NCBI RefSeq assembly: GCF_050389775.1
Contig: NZ_CP177144.1
Span: forward strand, 62,001-126,000
Direction of reading: 5' to 3'
Source of the DNA: Marinibacterium sp050389775
Lineage (GTDB): Bacteria > Pseudomonadota > Alphaproteobacteria > Rhodobacterales > Rhodobacteraceae
DNA length: 64,000 bases
Positions 52,146 through 60,245 of this stretch are shown here, one piece after another. The notes under the pieces are model-generated. The model ran no database searches, was not told where the DNA came from, and was given only the letters and a program-made list of their open reading frames with translations. Position 1 is the first letter of the stretch, and the number at the start of each line of letters is the position of its first letter. A program made the translations under genes and the position numbers.

Positions 52146-52628
52146 GGCCGCGCCCCGGCTGCCCGCTGCGGCGGGTGGCCCGGGCGTCGCATGGCACGCC
52201 CGCTCCGGCGGGGTGTCACCGGGTCGCGTATGGTTGCCCGCTTCGGTGAGGTGCCATGGACCGCATATGGCCTCTCGCCCCGGTGCGTTGTCTCGTTGTC
52301 ACGTTGTCTCGCATGCCCCCTGCCCCGGTAGGTTGCCACGATGTCTCATCTGGCCCCTGCCCCGGCGGGCTGCCATGGGGGCGCATATGGGCCGCCCACC
52401 CCGGCGGATTGCCACGACGTCGCGCATAGCGGGCCCCGCCGCCCGCCACGCTACCGGGCACGAAGGTGGGCGCGATCGGGCCGTGGCGCGCGCGCGGTGC
52501 AAGGCACAGGAACGGCGCATCGCCATGTTTCGGCAAGGATTCGGCAAGGACGTGAACGGGCCGGTGCTTGCGGGCCGGGGCCGGACGGGATACCTCCGAC
52601 ATATTCCAGCCCGTGACACAGAGGCACC
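52146..52628. repeat. Diverged ~37-bp tandem repeat in gene-free spacer
   Basis: Units begin at 52188, 52227, 52264, 52310, 52347, 52384 and 52425 (steps 39, 37, 46, 37, 37, 41), with one weaker before them. Each starts near CATATGG and contains CCCCGGCGGGTTGCCAC. Steps are not a multiple of 3, so it is not a protein repeat. The spacer separates DUF2125 from pmbA. The last 100 bp before pmbA are not repetitive and may hold its promoter. Confidence 0.87.
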
Positions 52629-53975
52629 ATGACCCAGGATCTCGCCGCCCTCGCCCATGCCCTTCTGGACGCCGCCCGCAAGGCCGGGGCCGAAGCGGCC
52701 GACACCCTGGTCGTCGACGGCCGGTCGGTGTCGATCGACGTGCGCGACGGGGTGCTGGAACAGGCCGAACGCTCGGAAAGCACCGACCTGGGCCTGCGCG
52801 TGCTGATCGGCCGCAAGCAGGCCATCGTCTCGGCTTCGGACAGCCGGCCCGAAACCCTGGCCATGATGGCCGAACGGGCCGTGGCCATGGCCCGCGAGGC
52901 GCCCGACGACCCCCATGCCGGCCTGGCCGAACCCGGACAGCTGGCCGGCCCAGTCGACATCGCCGCGCTGGAACTGGCCGATCCGGCCGCCGAACCCTCG
53001 GCCGAAGCCCTGCGCGACATGGCCCTGGCCGCCGAGGTCGCGGCCCGGGACGTGGCCGGCGTGGCCCAGGTCGACAGCGCCGGCGGGCATTACGGCCGCA
53101 GCCGGGTGCACCTGGCCGCGACCAACGGGTTCGACGGCGGGTATGAACGCACGGCCACCTCGGTGTCCTGCGTGGCCATTGCCGGCCAGGGCACGGGGAT
53201 GGAACGCGATTACGACGGCGACAGCCGGACCTTTGCCGCCGACCTGCGCGCGCCCGGCGAGATCGGGCAATCGGCCGGCGAACGGGCCGTGGCCGCCCTG
53301 AACGCCCGCCAGCCCGCCACCGGCACCTACCCGGTGCTCTTCGACGAACGGATCTCGGGCTCGCTGATCGGCCACCTGCTGGCCGCGGCCAATGGCGCGG
53401 CGGTGGCCCGCGGGTCGTCCTGGCTGATGGGCCGGCTGGGCGAACAGGTCCTGCCCGAGGCGCTGTCGGTCATCGAGGACCCGCACCGTCCGCGCATCGG
53501 CGCCTCGCGGCCCTTTGACGCCGAGGGCCTGGCCACGACGCGCCGGGCGATCATCGACAAGGGCGTGCTGACGGGCTGGACGCTGGACTTGGCCAGCGCG
53601 CGCAAGCTGGGCCTGGCATCGACGGCCAATGCCACGCGCGGCACCTCGTCGCCGCCCTCGCCGTCGAACTGGAACATCGCCCTGACCCAGGGCAGCGCCA
53701 GCCGGGACGATCTGCTGCGCGACATGGGCACCGGGCTGCTGGTGACCTCGATGATCGGCGCGACGATCAACCCCAACACCGGCGATTACAGCCGGGGGGC
53801 CTCGGGCTTCTGGGTGGAAAACGGCGAGATCGCCTATCCGGTCAACGAATGCACCATCGCCGGCAACCTGGCCGACATGCTGCTGCGCCTGCGCCCGGCC
53901 AACGACGCCCGCACCCATCTCAGCCGCGTGGTGCCGTCCCTCCTGATCGACGGGATGACCCTTGCCGGCAGCTGA
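52629..53975 (+). CDS. pmbA: TldD/PmbA-family metallopeptidase subunit PmbA (TldE)
   Basis: This is a 448-residue TldE/PmbA protein. It contains TLVVDGRSVSIDVRDGVLEQ, ATNGFDGGYERTATSVS and the C-terminal VTSMIGATINPNTGDYSRGA. With TldD it cleaves leader peptides or degrades CcdA-like proteins. TldD is not in the window, so it is probably elsewhere. It overlaps cysQ by 14 bp and is the first gene of the conserved pmbA-cysQ-DUF4170-waaA-lpxK block. Confidence 0.92.
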   Translation: MTQDLAALAHALLDAARKAGAEAADTLVVDGRSVSIDVRDGVLEQAERSESTDLGLRVLIGRKQAIVSASDSRPETLAMMAERAVAMAREAPDDPHAGLAEPGQLAGPVDIAALELADPAAEPSAEALRDMALAAEVAARDVAGVAQVDSAGGHYGRSRVHLAATNGFDGGYERTATSVSCVAIAGQGTGMERDYDGDSRTFAADLRAPGEIGQSAGERAVAALNARQPATGTYPVLFDERISGSLIGHLLAAANGAAVARGSSWLMGRLGEQVLPEALSVIEDPHRPRIGASRPFDAEGLATTRRAIIDKGVLTGWTLDLASARKLGLASTANATRGTSSPPSPSNWNIALTQGSASRDDLLRDMGTGLLVTSMIGATINPNTGDYSRGASGFWVENGEIAYPVNECTIAGNLADMLLRLRPANDARTHLSRVVPSLLIDGMTLAGS

Positions 53976-54747
53976 CACCGATCTCGCCCTGCTGACCCGC
54001 GCCGCCCGGGCGGCCGGCCAGGTGGCCACGGGCTTTACCGGCCCGCTGGCCAAGCGCTGGGACAAGCCCGACGGGGCCGGCCCGGTGACCGAGGCCGACA
54101 TTGCCGTCAACGAAACCCTGGCCGAGATGCTGCGCCCGGCCAGGCCGGGCTATGGCTGGCTGTCCGAGGAAAGCCCCGACACGGAAGACCGGCTGGGCGC
54201 CGACCGGGTGTTCATCATCGACCCGATCGACGGCACGCGCAGCTTCATGGACGGGGCGACGACCTGGGCCCATGCCCTGGCCGTGGCCGAAGCCGGGGTG
54301 GTCGTGGCGGCGGTGATCTACCTGCCCATGCGCGACCAGCTCTATTCCGCGGCCGCCGGCCAGGGCGCCTTTGTCAACGGCCGGCCGATCGCGCCGAGCC
54401 GGCGCGAGGCGGTCGACGGGGCCTCGGTCCTGGCCGCCCGGCCCGCGCTGGACCCGTCGCTGTGGAAGGACGGCGTGCCCCGGTTCAAGCGCGAATACCG
54501 CCCGTCGCTGGCCTATCGCATGGCCGCCGTGGCCGAAGGCCGGTTCGATGCCATGCTGACCCTGCGCGACAGCTGGGAATGGGACGTGGCCGCCGGCGAC
54601 CTGATCCTGCGCGAAGCCGGGGCGCGGGTGACCGACCGTACCGGCGGGCCGTTGGTGTTCAACAATCCGCAACCGCTGGTCAACGGCGTGCTGGCCGGCG
54701 GGGCCTCGGTTCATGCCGGGCTGCTGGCCGGGCTGGCCGGGTCATGA
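53962..54747 (+). CDS. cysQ: Inositol-monophosphatase family, probable 3'(2'),5'-bisphosphate nucleotidase
   Basis: This is a 261-residue FIG-superfamily phosphatase. Motifs are WLSEESPDTEDR, DPIDGTRSF (metal and catalytic) and SWEWDVAAGDLI. CysQ hydrolyses PAP from sulfate assimilation and sulfotransfer. It could otherwise be an inositol monophosphatase. TTG start at 53962, inside pmbA (14-bp overlap), is the only plausible start; GGGATG is the weak upstream site. At its stop the next frame has an ATGA overlap leading into the repeat-encoded ORF described next. Confidence 0.87.
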   Translation: MPAADTDLALLTRAARAAGQVATGFTGPLAKRWDKPDGAGPVTEADIAVNETLAEMLRPARPGYGWLSEESPDTEDRLGADRVFIIDPIDGTRSFMDGATTWAHALAVAEAGVVVAAVIYLPMRDQLYSAAAGQGAFVNGRPIAPSRREAVDGASVLAARPALDPSLWKDGVPRFKREYRPSLAYRMAAVAEGRFDAMLTLRDSWEWDVAAGDLILREAGARVTDRTGGPLVFNNPQPLVNGVLAGGASVHAGLLAGLAGS

Positions 54748-54761
54748 TCCGCCCTGGTGCC

Positions 54762-54977
54762 GCCCTTCTGGCGACCCCGGAGACTGCCCGGATGTTCGGC
54801 CCGGTTGCTGCCCGTGTGGCTGGACCGGCGGCTGTCCGCGTGACTGGCCAGGTAGCTGCTCCGGCAAATTCCCATGTGACCGACTGCGTGGCTGCCGGGA
54901 TGTCCGACCCCGTGACCGGCCCCGCGACTGCACGCATGATCGAACCGGTATCCGTCCGTATGGTCGCCCCCGTGGCA
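54762..54977. repeat. Indel-free 24-bp tandem repeat (9 units)
   Basis: Units start every 24 bp from 54762 to 54954 with no length change, although bases differ. The consensus is GCCCGNRTGNCNGGCCCGGT followed by NGCT. In the frame that begins at ATG 54744 (ATGA overlap with cysQ stop) and ends at 55172, each unit encodes an octapeptide like xRMxGPVA (ARMFGPVA, ARVAGPAA, VRMVAPVA). A 142-residue protein is possible but unproven, because other frames are also open. Weaker repetition continues to about 55130, and DUF4170 follows. Confidence 0.8.
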
Positions 54978-55231
54978 GGCACCAAGTCCGGCCCCGCCGC
55001 CGCCCCTGCCCACCGCCCCCGAACCATGACCCGTGATTTCCCCCGTGACGTGGCCCGCGCGCCGGCCCGCGGATTGACCCGCGAACCGGCCCCTGTTCTG
55101 CCCGCGACGTCCCCTTTGACCAGTTCCGTGATCTGCATGTGCCCGGCCCCGACCGGACACGCCCTGAGGTAACTTGACCTGCGCGCGGCCATGCCTAGGG
55201 TCGCCGCAGCCGCATCGGAAAGGAGCCCACC

Positions 55232-55474
55232 ATGGCCCAACGCCTGCATCTCGTCTTTGGCGGCGAGCTGATCGACCCGTCCAAGACGGCATTCAAGGAC
55301 GTCGACGACATCCATGTCGTCGGCATCTTCCCCGATTACCAAAGCGCCCGTGACGCCTGGAAGGCCGAGGCCCAGCGGACCGTGGACAACGCCCACATGC
55401 GTTACTTCATCGCCCATCTGCACCGGCTGCGCGACGAAGAGGCCGAAGCCTCCTCGACCGAGGAACTCGGCTGA
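55232..55474 (+). CDS. DUF4170 protein
   Basis: This 80-residue small protein begins MAQRLHLVFGGELIDP and is found in alphaproteobacteria between cysQ and waaA. GGAAAGGAGC precedes ATG. The function is unknown; a small alpha/beta protein associated with LPS inner-core synthesis is inferred from gene order. The next gene starts 7 bp later. Confidence 0.9.
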   Translation: MAQRLHLVFGGELIDPSKTAFKDVDDIHVVGIFPDYQSARDAWKAEAQRTVDNAHMRYFIAHLHRLRDEEAEASSTEELG

Positions 55475-55481
55475 CCCCGCC

Positions 55482-56723
55482 TTGATCCGCCCGCTCAGTC
55501 TGACCGCATACCGGGCCCTGTCGGCCCGCAAACCACCGCCCGGCATTGCCGTGGCGGGCCCGCGGCCGGATCGGCCCGTGGTCTGGTTCCACGCGACCAC
55601 CGACATGCGGGCGGCGGCCCTGCTCGACCTGGCCGACCGGCTGTGCACCCAGCGCGACGACCTGGCCGTGCTGCTGACCTTCGACCGGCGGCACCTGACC
55701 GGGCCCCGTCCGGCCCGCCATGACGGCGCGCTCTACGAGATCCCGCTGGACAGCGACCATCCCGGCGCCGCGGCCGAGTTTCTCGACCATTGGCGCCCGG
55801 CCGTCGGGCTTTGGGCCGGCGGCCACCTGATGCCCAACCTGCTGTCGGCCGCCCATGCCGCCGACGTGCCGCTGATCCTGACCGATATCGACGAAAGCGG
55901 GCTGGGCCGCGAAGTGCTGCCCTGGCTGCCCGATCCCGAGCGCGCGGTGCTGCGGGTCTTCCGCCGGGTCTTTGCCCTGGACACGGCGACCTTCTCGCGC
56001 CTGCAGCGCATCGGCCTGCCGACCGAGGCCCTGCAGGTGGCTCCGCCCCTGCAGGACAGCCTGGCGCCCCCGCCCTGTTCCGAGGACGAGCTGACCGAGA
56101 TCGGCGAGATGCTGGCCGGCCGGCCGGTCTGGTTCGCCGCCGGGCTCTGCGCGTCAGAGGCCGTGGGCCTGCTGAGCGCCCACCGCCACACCGTGCGCCT
56201 GTCGCACCGGCTGCTCCTGGTGATCAGCCCGTCGGCCAATTTCGATCCCGCCGCGCTGAAGGCCCTGCTGGACGGGGCCGGGCTGCGCCATGCCGATTGG
56301 GAGCCGGGCGATCCGATCGACGAATTTGTCCAGGTGCTGGTCACCCGCGAACCCGACAGCCCGGCCCTGTGGTTCCGCCTGGCCCCGCTCAGCGTCATGG
56401 GCGGCACGCTCAGCCCCGACGAAGAGCCGGGCATCCATCCCTTCATCCCCGCGGCGCTGGGATCGGCCGTGCTGCATGGCCATCACACCGGCGCCCAGGG
56501 CGAGGCCTATGAACGGCTGGCCCAGGCCGGGGGCACCCAGCTGGTGCGCGGGGCCCAGCACCTGGGCGATGTCGTGCTGCGGCTGATCCAGCCCGAGGAA
56601 TCGGCGCGCATGGCCCTGGCCGGCTGGGATGTCGTGACCGAAGGCGCCTGGCTGATCGACCGGCTGTCCGAGCTGGTGCAGGATTTCCACGATGCCACCG
56701 GGATGCGCGATGCAACCGCCTGA
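55482..56723 (+). CDS. waaA: Kdo transferase-like glycosyltransferase (WaaA)
   Basis: This is a 413-residue GT30-like protein, with start TTG 55482, 7 bp after the DUF4170 stop. The start LIRPLSLTAYRALSARKP and the C-terminal LGDVVLRLIQPEESARMALA are typical of WaaA of this family, which adds Kdo to lipid IVA. The usual catalytic-region Gly-Glu is not seen: the segment reads WFHATTDMRAAALL. This may mark a divergent subfamily or another acceptor. It overlaps lpxK by 14 bp. Confidence 0.75.
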   Translation: MIRPLSLTAYRALSARKPPPGIAVAGPRPDRPVVWFHATTDMRAAALLDLADRLCTQRDDLAVLLTFDRRHLTGPRPARHDGALYEIPLDSDHPGAAAEFLDHWRPAVGLWAGGHLMPNLLSAAHAADVPLILTDIDESGLGREVLPWLPDPERAVLRVFRRVFALDTATFSRLQRIGLPTEALQVAPPLQDSLAPPPCSEDELTEIGEMLAGRPVWFAAGLCASEAVGLLSAHRHTVRLSHRLLLVISPSANFDPAALKALLDGAGLRHADWEPGDPIDEFVQVLVTREPDSPALWFRLAPLSVMGGTLSPDEEPGIHPFIPAALGSAVLHGHHTGAQGEAYERLAQAGGTQLVRGAQHLGDVVLRLIQPEESARMALAGWDVVTEGAWLIDRLSELVQDFHDATGMRDATA

Positions 56724-57711
56724 GTTCTGGACCAACGACCCCGCCCGCCCGGGCCTGGCCGCCCGGCTGCTGGCCCCGCTGGGCCGGGCCTATGCCGCGG
56801 CCACGGCCCGGCGCATCGCCCGCGGGCCGGGCGCCCGGCTGGGCGTGCCGGTGATCTGCGTGGGCAACCTGAACGTGGGCGGGACGGGCAAGACGCCGAC
56901 GGTGATCTGGCTGATCGAGGCCCTGGCCGCGCTGCACCTGCGGCCCTTCGTCGTGACCCGGGGCCATGGCGGATCGCTGGCCGGGCCGGTGCGGGTCGAT
57001 CCCGGGCGGCACAAGGCGGCGGATGTCGGCGACGAGGCGCTGCTGCTGTCGGCCTTTGCCGATGTCATCGTCGCCCGCGACCGGGCCGACGGCGGCCGGA
57101 TGGCCGAGGCCGAAGGCGCCGGGGTGGTGGTGCTGGACGACGGGTTCCAGAACCCCGGCCTGGCCAAGGACCTGTCGCTGATCGTCGTGGATGCCTTGAC
57201 CGGCTTCGGCAACGGGCGTTGCCTGCCGGCCGGGCCGCTGCGCGAACCGGTGGCCACGGGCCTGGCCCGGGCCGATGCCGTCCTGTCGATCGGCCCGGAC
57301 CAGGCGCAGGAGAGCTTTGCCGCCCGCTGGGCGCCCGCGGTCCCCCTGCCCCGGCTGCAAGGCCGGCTGGAGCCCCTGAACACCGGGATGGACTGGTCGA
57401 CCACGCGGGCGCTGGCCTTTGCCGGGATCGGCCGGCCCGAGAAGTTCTTTGCCACCCTGCGCGGTCTGGGCGCCGAGCTGGTCCGGGCCGAGGCGCTGGA
57501 CGACCATCAGCCGCTCAGCCCGGCCCTGATGACGCGGCTGGAGACCGAGGCCATGGCCCTGGGCGCCCAGCTGGTGACCACCGAAAAGGATGCCGTCCGC
57601 CTGCCGCGCGAGTTCCGGTTCAAGGTCATCACCCTGCCCGTCCGCCTGGCCATCAGCGATGACCGCTGGTTGCGGGACAGGCTGGCCGACCTGGCGCGCG
57701 AACCGCGCTAA
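56710..57711 (+). CDS. lpxK: Tetraacyldisaccharide 4'-kinase
   Basis: This is a 333-residue membrane-associated kinase for lipid A. Its P-loop NVGGTGKT is at 55-62, followed by the VVLDDGFQN motif and the TEKDAVRLP motif near the end. ATG 56710 lies in waaA (14-bp overlap). It is the last gene of the cluster; the repeat pair at 57731-57795 follows, so transcription probably ends there. Confidence 0.95.
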   Translation: MQPPEFWTNDPARPGLAARLLAPLGRAYAAATARRIARGPGARLGVPVICVGNLNVGGTGKTPTVIWLIEALAALHLRPFVVTRGHGGSLAGPVRVDPGRHKAADVGDEALLLSAFADVIVARDRADGGRMAEAEGAGVVVLDDGFQNPGLAKDLSLIVVDALTGFGNGRCLPAGPLREPVATGLARADAVLSIGPDQAQESFAARWAPAVPLPRLQGRLEPLNTGMDWSTTRALAFAGIGRPEKFFATLRGLGAELVRAEALDDHQPLSPALMTRLETEAMALGAQLVTTEKDAVRLPREFRFKVITLPVRLAISDDRWLRDRLADLAREPR

Positions 57712-57730
57712 AGCGCGGTGCCTCCGGCGG

Positions 57731-57795
57731 GGAATACTTGGAAAGAGAAAGAAGCAGCGGACGGCCCTGCTGCTTCTTTCTCTTCTTAAGTATCC
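57731..57795. repeat. Compact inverted pair of the dispersed 29-bp repeat
   Basis: GGAATACTTGGAAAGAGAAA + GAAGCAGC (57731-57758) faces TGCTGCTTCTTTCTCTTCTT + AAGTATCC (57768-57795) with only about 9 bp between. This makes an almost complete 27-bp stem, between the convergent lpxK and CoA-transferase genes. It is the best example of the family. Confidence 0.9.
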
Positions 57796-57830
57796 ATACG
57801 GAACAGCCCCGCACAGGGTGTCACCCGTGG

Positions 57831-58964
57831 TCAGAACCGCCCGTCGTCTTCGCCCAGTTTCGGCGCCGGGCGGGTGAGCGACAGGTCGGCATCGGAAAAC
57901 CGGAAGGGTGCGCGCACGCCGGGCACGCCGTCGAGCGAGATCTGCATGCCCCGCGCCACGACCTGGGGATCGGCCATGACCCGGTCCAGCGTGTTGATCG
58001 GCCCGGCCGGCACGCCCTGGGCCTCGCAGGCCGACAGAAGGTCGTCCATCGTGCGGCCCGCCGTGGCGCCGTTGAGCCGGGCGATCATCACCCGGCGGTT
58101 GGCGATCCGGTCCTTGTTTTCCAGGTAATCGGGGTGTTCGGCCATGTCATCCAGCCCCAGCAGCCGGCACAGGCGCTGGTACTGGGCATCGTTGCCCGTG
58201 GCGATGATGATGTGCCCGTCGGCGCAATCGAAGACCTCGTAGGGCGTGAGGTTCATGTGGGCATTGCCCATCCGCCCCGGGGCCACGCCCGTGGTCAGGT
58301 AGTTCAGCGCCTGGTTGGCCGTCACCGCCACGGCCACGTCCATCAGGGCCATGTCGACATGCTGGCCCCGGCCCGTGCGCGCGCGCATCTGCAACGCCGC
58401 CAGGATGGCCGTCACCGAATAGACCCCGGTGAAGATGTCGGTGATCGCCACGCCGGCCTTCTGCGGCTGGCCCTCGGGCGCGCCGGTGATCGACATCAGC
58501 CCCGACATGCCCTGGATGATGAAATCATAGCCCGCCCGGTGGGCATAGGGCCCGTCCTGGCCGAACCCGGTGATCGAGCAATAGACCAGCCCCGGGTTGA
58601 CCTTGGCCAGCGAGTCGTAATCCAGCCCGTACTTGGCCAGCCCGCCGACCTTGAAATTCTCGATCACCACGTCGGCATCGGCCACCAGCTCGCGCACGCG
58701 GGCCTGGCCTTCGGCCGTCGAGAAATCGACGATGACCGACGCCTTGCCCCGGTTGGCTGAATGGTAATAGCTGGCCGCCACCTCGCCGTCGTGCTCCACG
58801 AAGGGCGGGCCCCAGCGCCGGGTGTCGTCGCCGCGCGGGGCTTCCAGCTTGATAACTTCGGCGCCCAGGTCCGACAGCGTCTGACCGGCCCAGGGGCCGG
58901 CCAAGATACGGGCCATCTCGATGACCTTCAGGCCCTTCAGCGGGGCCTGCTTTGCCTCAGGCAT
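57831..58964 (-). CDS. Class III CoA-transferase (CaiB/BaiF family)
   Basis: This is a 377-residue family III CoA transferase. ATG 58964 is used; GTG 58967 is one codon upstream. The catalytic Asp176 is in AITDIFTG, the position of the Asp of formyl-CoA transferase. GLKVIEMARILAGPWAGQTL and LEAPRGDDTRRW are further family motifs. It exchanges CoA between acids. The donor/acceptor pair is unknown. The start overlaps the DsbA stop by one base, so it is translationally coupled. Confidence 0.92.
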   Translation of the reverse strand: MPEAKQAPLKGLKVIEMARILAGPWAGQTLSDLGAEVIKLEAPRGDDTRRWGPPFVEHDGEVAASYYHSANRGKASVIVDFSTAEGQARVRELVADADVVIENFKVGGLAKYGLDYDSLAKVNPGLVYCSITGFGQDGPYAHRAGYDFIIQGMSGLMSITGAPEGQPQKAGVAITDIFTGVYSVTAILAALQMRARTGRGQHVDMALMDVAVAVTANQALNYLTTGVAPGRMGNAHMNLTPYEVFDCADGHIIIATGNDAQYQRLCRLLGLDDMAEHPDYLENKDRIANRRVMIARLNGATAGRTMDDLLSACEAQGVPAGPINTLDRVMADPQVVARGMQISLDGVPGVRAPFRFSDADLSLTRPAPKLGEDDGRF

Positions 58965-59650
58965 CACTCACCGAGCTTTTCGTCGAAGAGCGCGCTGAAA
59001 TCGGCATAGGGCTGGTTCGAGACCTTCTCGCCGTCGACGACGAAGCTGGGCGTGCCGGTGACATCGTCGGCCGCCGCGTTTTCCTGGAACCAGGCCACCA
59101 GCGTGCGGGCCTTGTCACCGTCCTGCAGGCAGCTTTCCAGGGCCGCATCATCCAGCCCGGCCATGCGCCCGATCTTCTTCAGCTCGCCGACGATGGCCTG
59201 GGGCTCGCCCGCGCGCACCCATTCGTCCTGGGTCGAATAGAGCAGGTCGTTGACCCCGAAGAACCGGTCGGACCCGGCGCAGCGGGCGATCATCGAGGCC
59301 CAGAGCCCGTAGCGGTCGAAATAGACCTCGCGGTAGATGAACCGCACCTTGCCCGTGTCGATGTAGTTCTTCTTGATTTCCTTGAACGGCCCGGCGTGGA
59401 AGGCCGCGCAATGCGGGCAGGTGTAGGACGCGTATTCGATCATGGTGATCGGCGCATCCTCGGCGCCCAGCACCATTTCCCGGATCGTCGAGGTATCGAC
59501 CTCGGCCGCCTCGGCGGTTTCCTGGGCCATGGCCGCGCCGGGCAGGTAGACGGCCTCGCCGCTGCGCCCCGTGGGCATGGCCAGGAAGGCATAGGACGCG
59601 GCCAGCAGCAGGGCCGAGCCCCCGGCGGACAGGAGGGTGCGGATCATCAT
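58964..59650 (-). CDS. DsbA-family thiol:disulfide oxidoreductase
   Basis: This is a 228-residue periplasmic thioredoxin-fold protein. It has an N-terminal signal/anchor (about 7-28) and the active site CPHC at Cys78 and Cys81 in YASYTCPHCAAF, followed by the DsbA helical insert and GTPSFVVDG (cis-Pro). It introduces disulfides into secreted proteins. ATG 59650 is used. It lies 7 bp after the DUF721 gene and one base before the CoA transferase. Confidence 0.92.
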   Translation of the reverse strand: MMIRTLLSAGGSALLLAASYAFLAMPTGRSGEAVYLPGAAMAQETAEAAEVDTSTIREMVLGAEDAPITMIEYASYTCPHCAAFHAGPFKEIKKNYIDTGKVRFIYREVYFDRYGLWASMIARCAGSDRFFGVNDLLYSTQDEWVRAGEPQAIVGELKKIGRMAGLDDAALESCLQDGDKARTLVAWFQENAAADDVTGTPSFVVDGEKVSNQPYADFSALFDEKLGE

Positions 59651-59657
59651 GGGTCTC

Positions 59658-60164
59658 TCAACTTCTCGATTTCGTAAGAACGTTCTGGGCAAGCGCCTCG
59701 AGCGCATGGCGCAGGCCATCGTCGGCCACGCCGCTGGCGGTTTCGCTGGCTTCGCGGGCGATCACCGGGTCGGGCGGCGGCGGGGCCTTGCGGGGCGCGG
59801 GCGCAAAGGAGGCCTGGCCATCGGCAAAGCCCGTCGGGGCGGTCTGGGTGATGCGGATATGCGAAATGGCTTCATAGCCATAGGTGGCATTCACCCGTTC
59901 GCGGATCCGGTGTTTCTGCATTTCCAGCATCGGGGCATTGGCCCCCGTGGTCAGGAGCGTCAGCGTGGCGCCGAATTTCTTGCCCTTGTAGCTGATGTCG
60001 ACGGGCCGGGCGATGGCCGCGATCTCGGGGCCGGCGACCTCTTCCCAATGCACCAGCACGCGCGACACGGCAAAGCCACGGCTTTCGCTGGCCTTGCGGA
60101 TCCGGCTGGTCAACAGCGATGCGGTCTGCTTGAAACCGTAGGTCGTGGTCTGACGCGGCGCCAT
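59658..60164 (-). CDS. DUF721/DciA-like protein
   Basis: This 168-residue protein has the DUF721 core (SRVLVHWEEVAGPEIAAIAR, then FGATLTLLTTGANAPMLEMQ and a basic helix). In many bacteria the DciA family loads the replicative helicase DnaB. Alphaproteobacterial members are similar but the role here is inferred. ATG 60164 has AAGGAG 10 nt upstream. It begins a DUF721-DsbA-CoA transferase operon and is divergent from mutY. Confidence 0.85.
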   Translation of the reverse strand: MAPRQTTTYGFKQTASLLTSRIRKASESRGFAVSRVLVHWEEVAGPEIAAIARPVDISYKGKKFGATLTLLTTGANAPMLEMQKHRIRERVNATYGYEAISHIRITQTAPTGFADGQASFAPAPRKAPPPPDPVIAREASETASGVADDGLRHALEALAQNVLTKSRS

Positions 60165-60245
60165 GGTGGTTTTGCACTCCTTCCGCCCCATTGTATGCGT
60201 TTGACCGTCAGGAACCAGCGGAACCGCCGCAGGAGGGCATAAAAC

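Noticed and set aside
52188..52460. CRISPR array from the 37-bp periodic repeats
   Set aside because: Units are contiguous and diverged, without constant repeats separated by unique spacers, and no cas genes are nearby.
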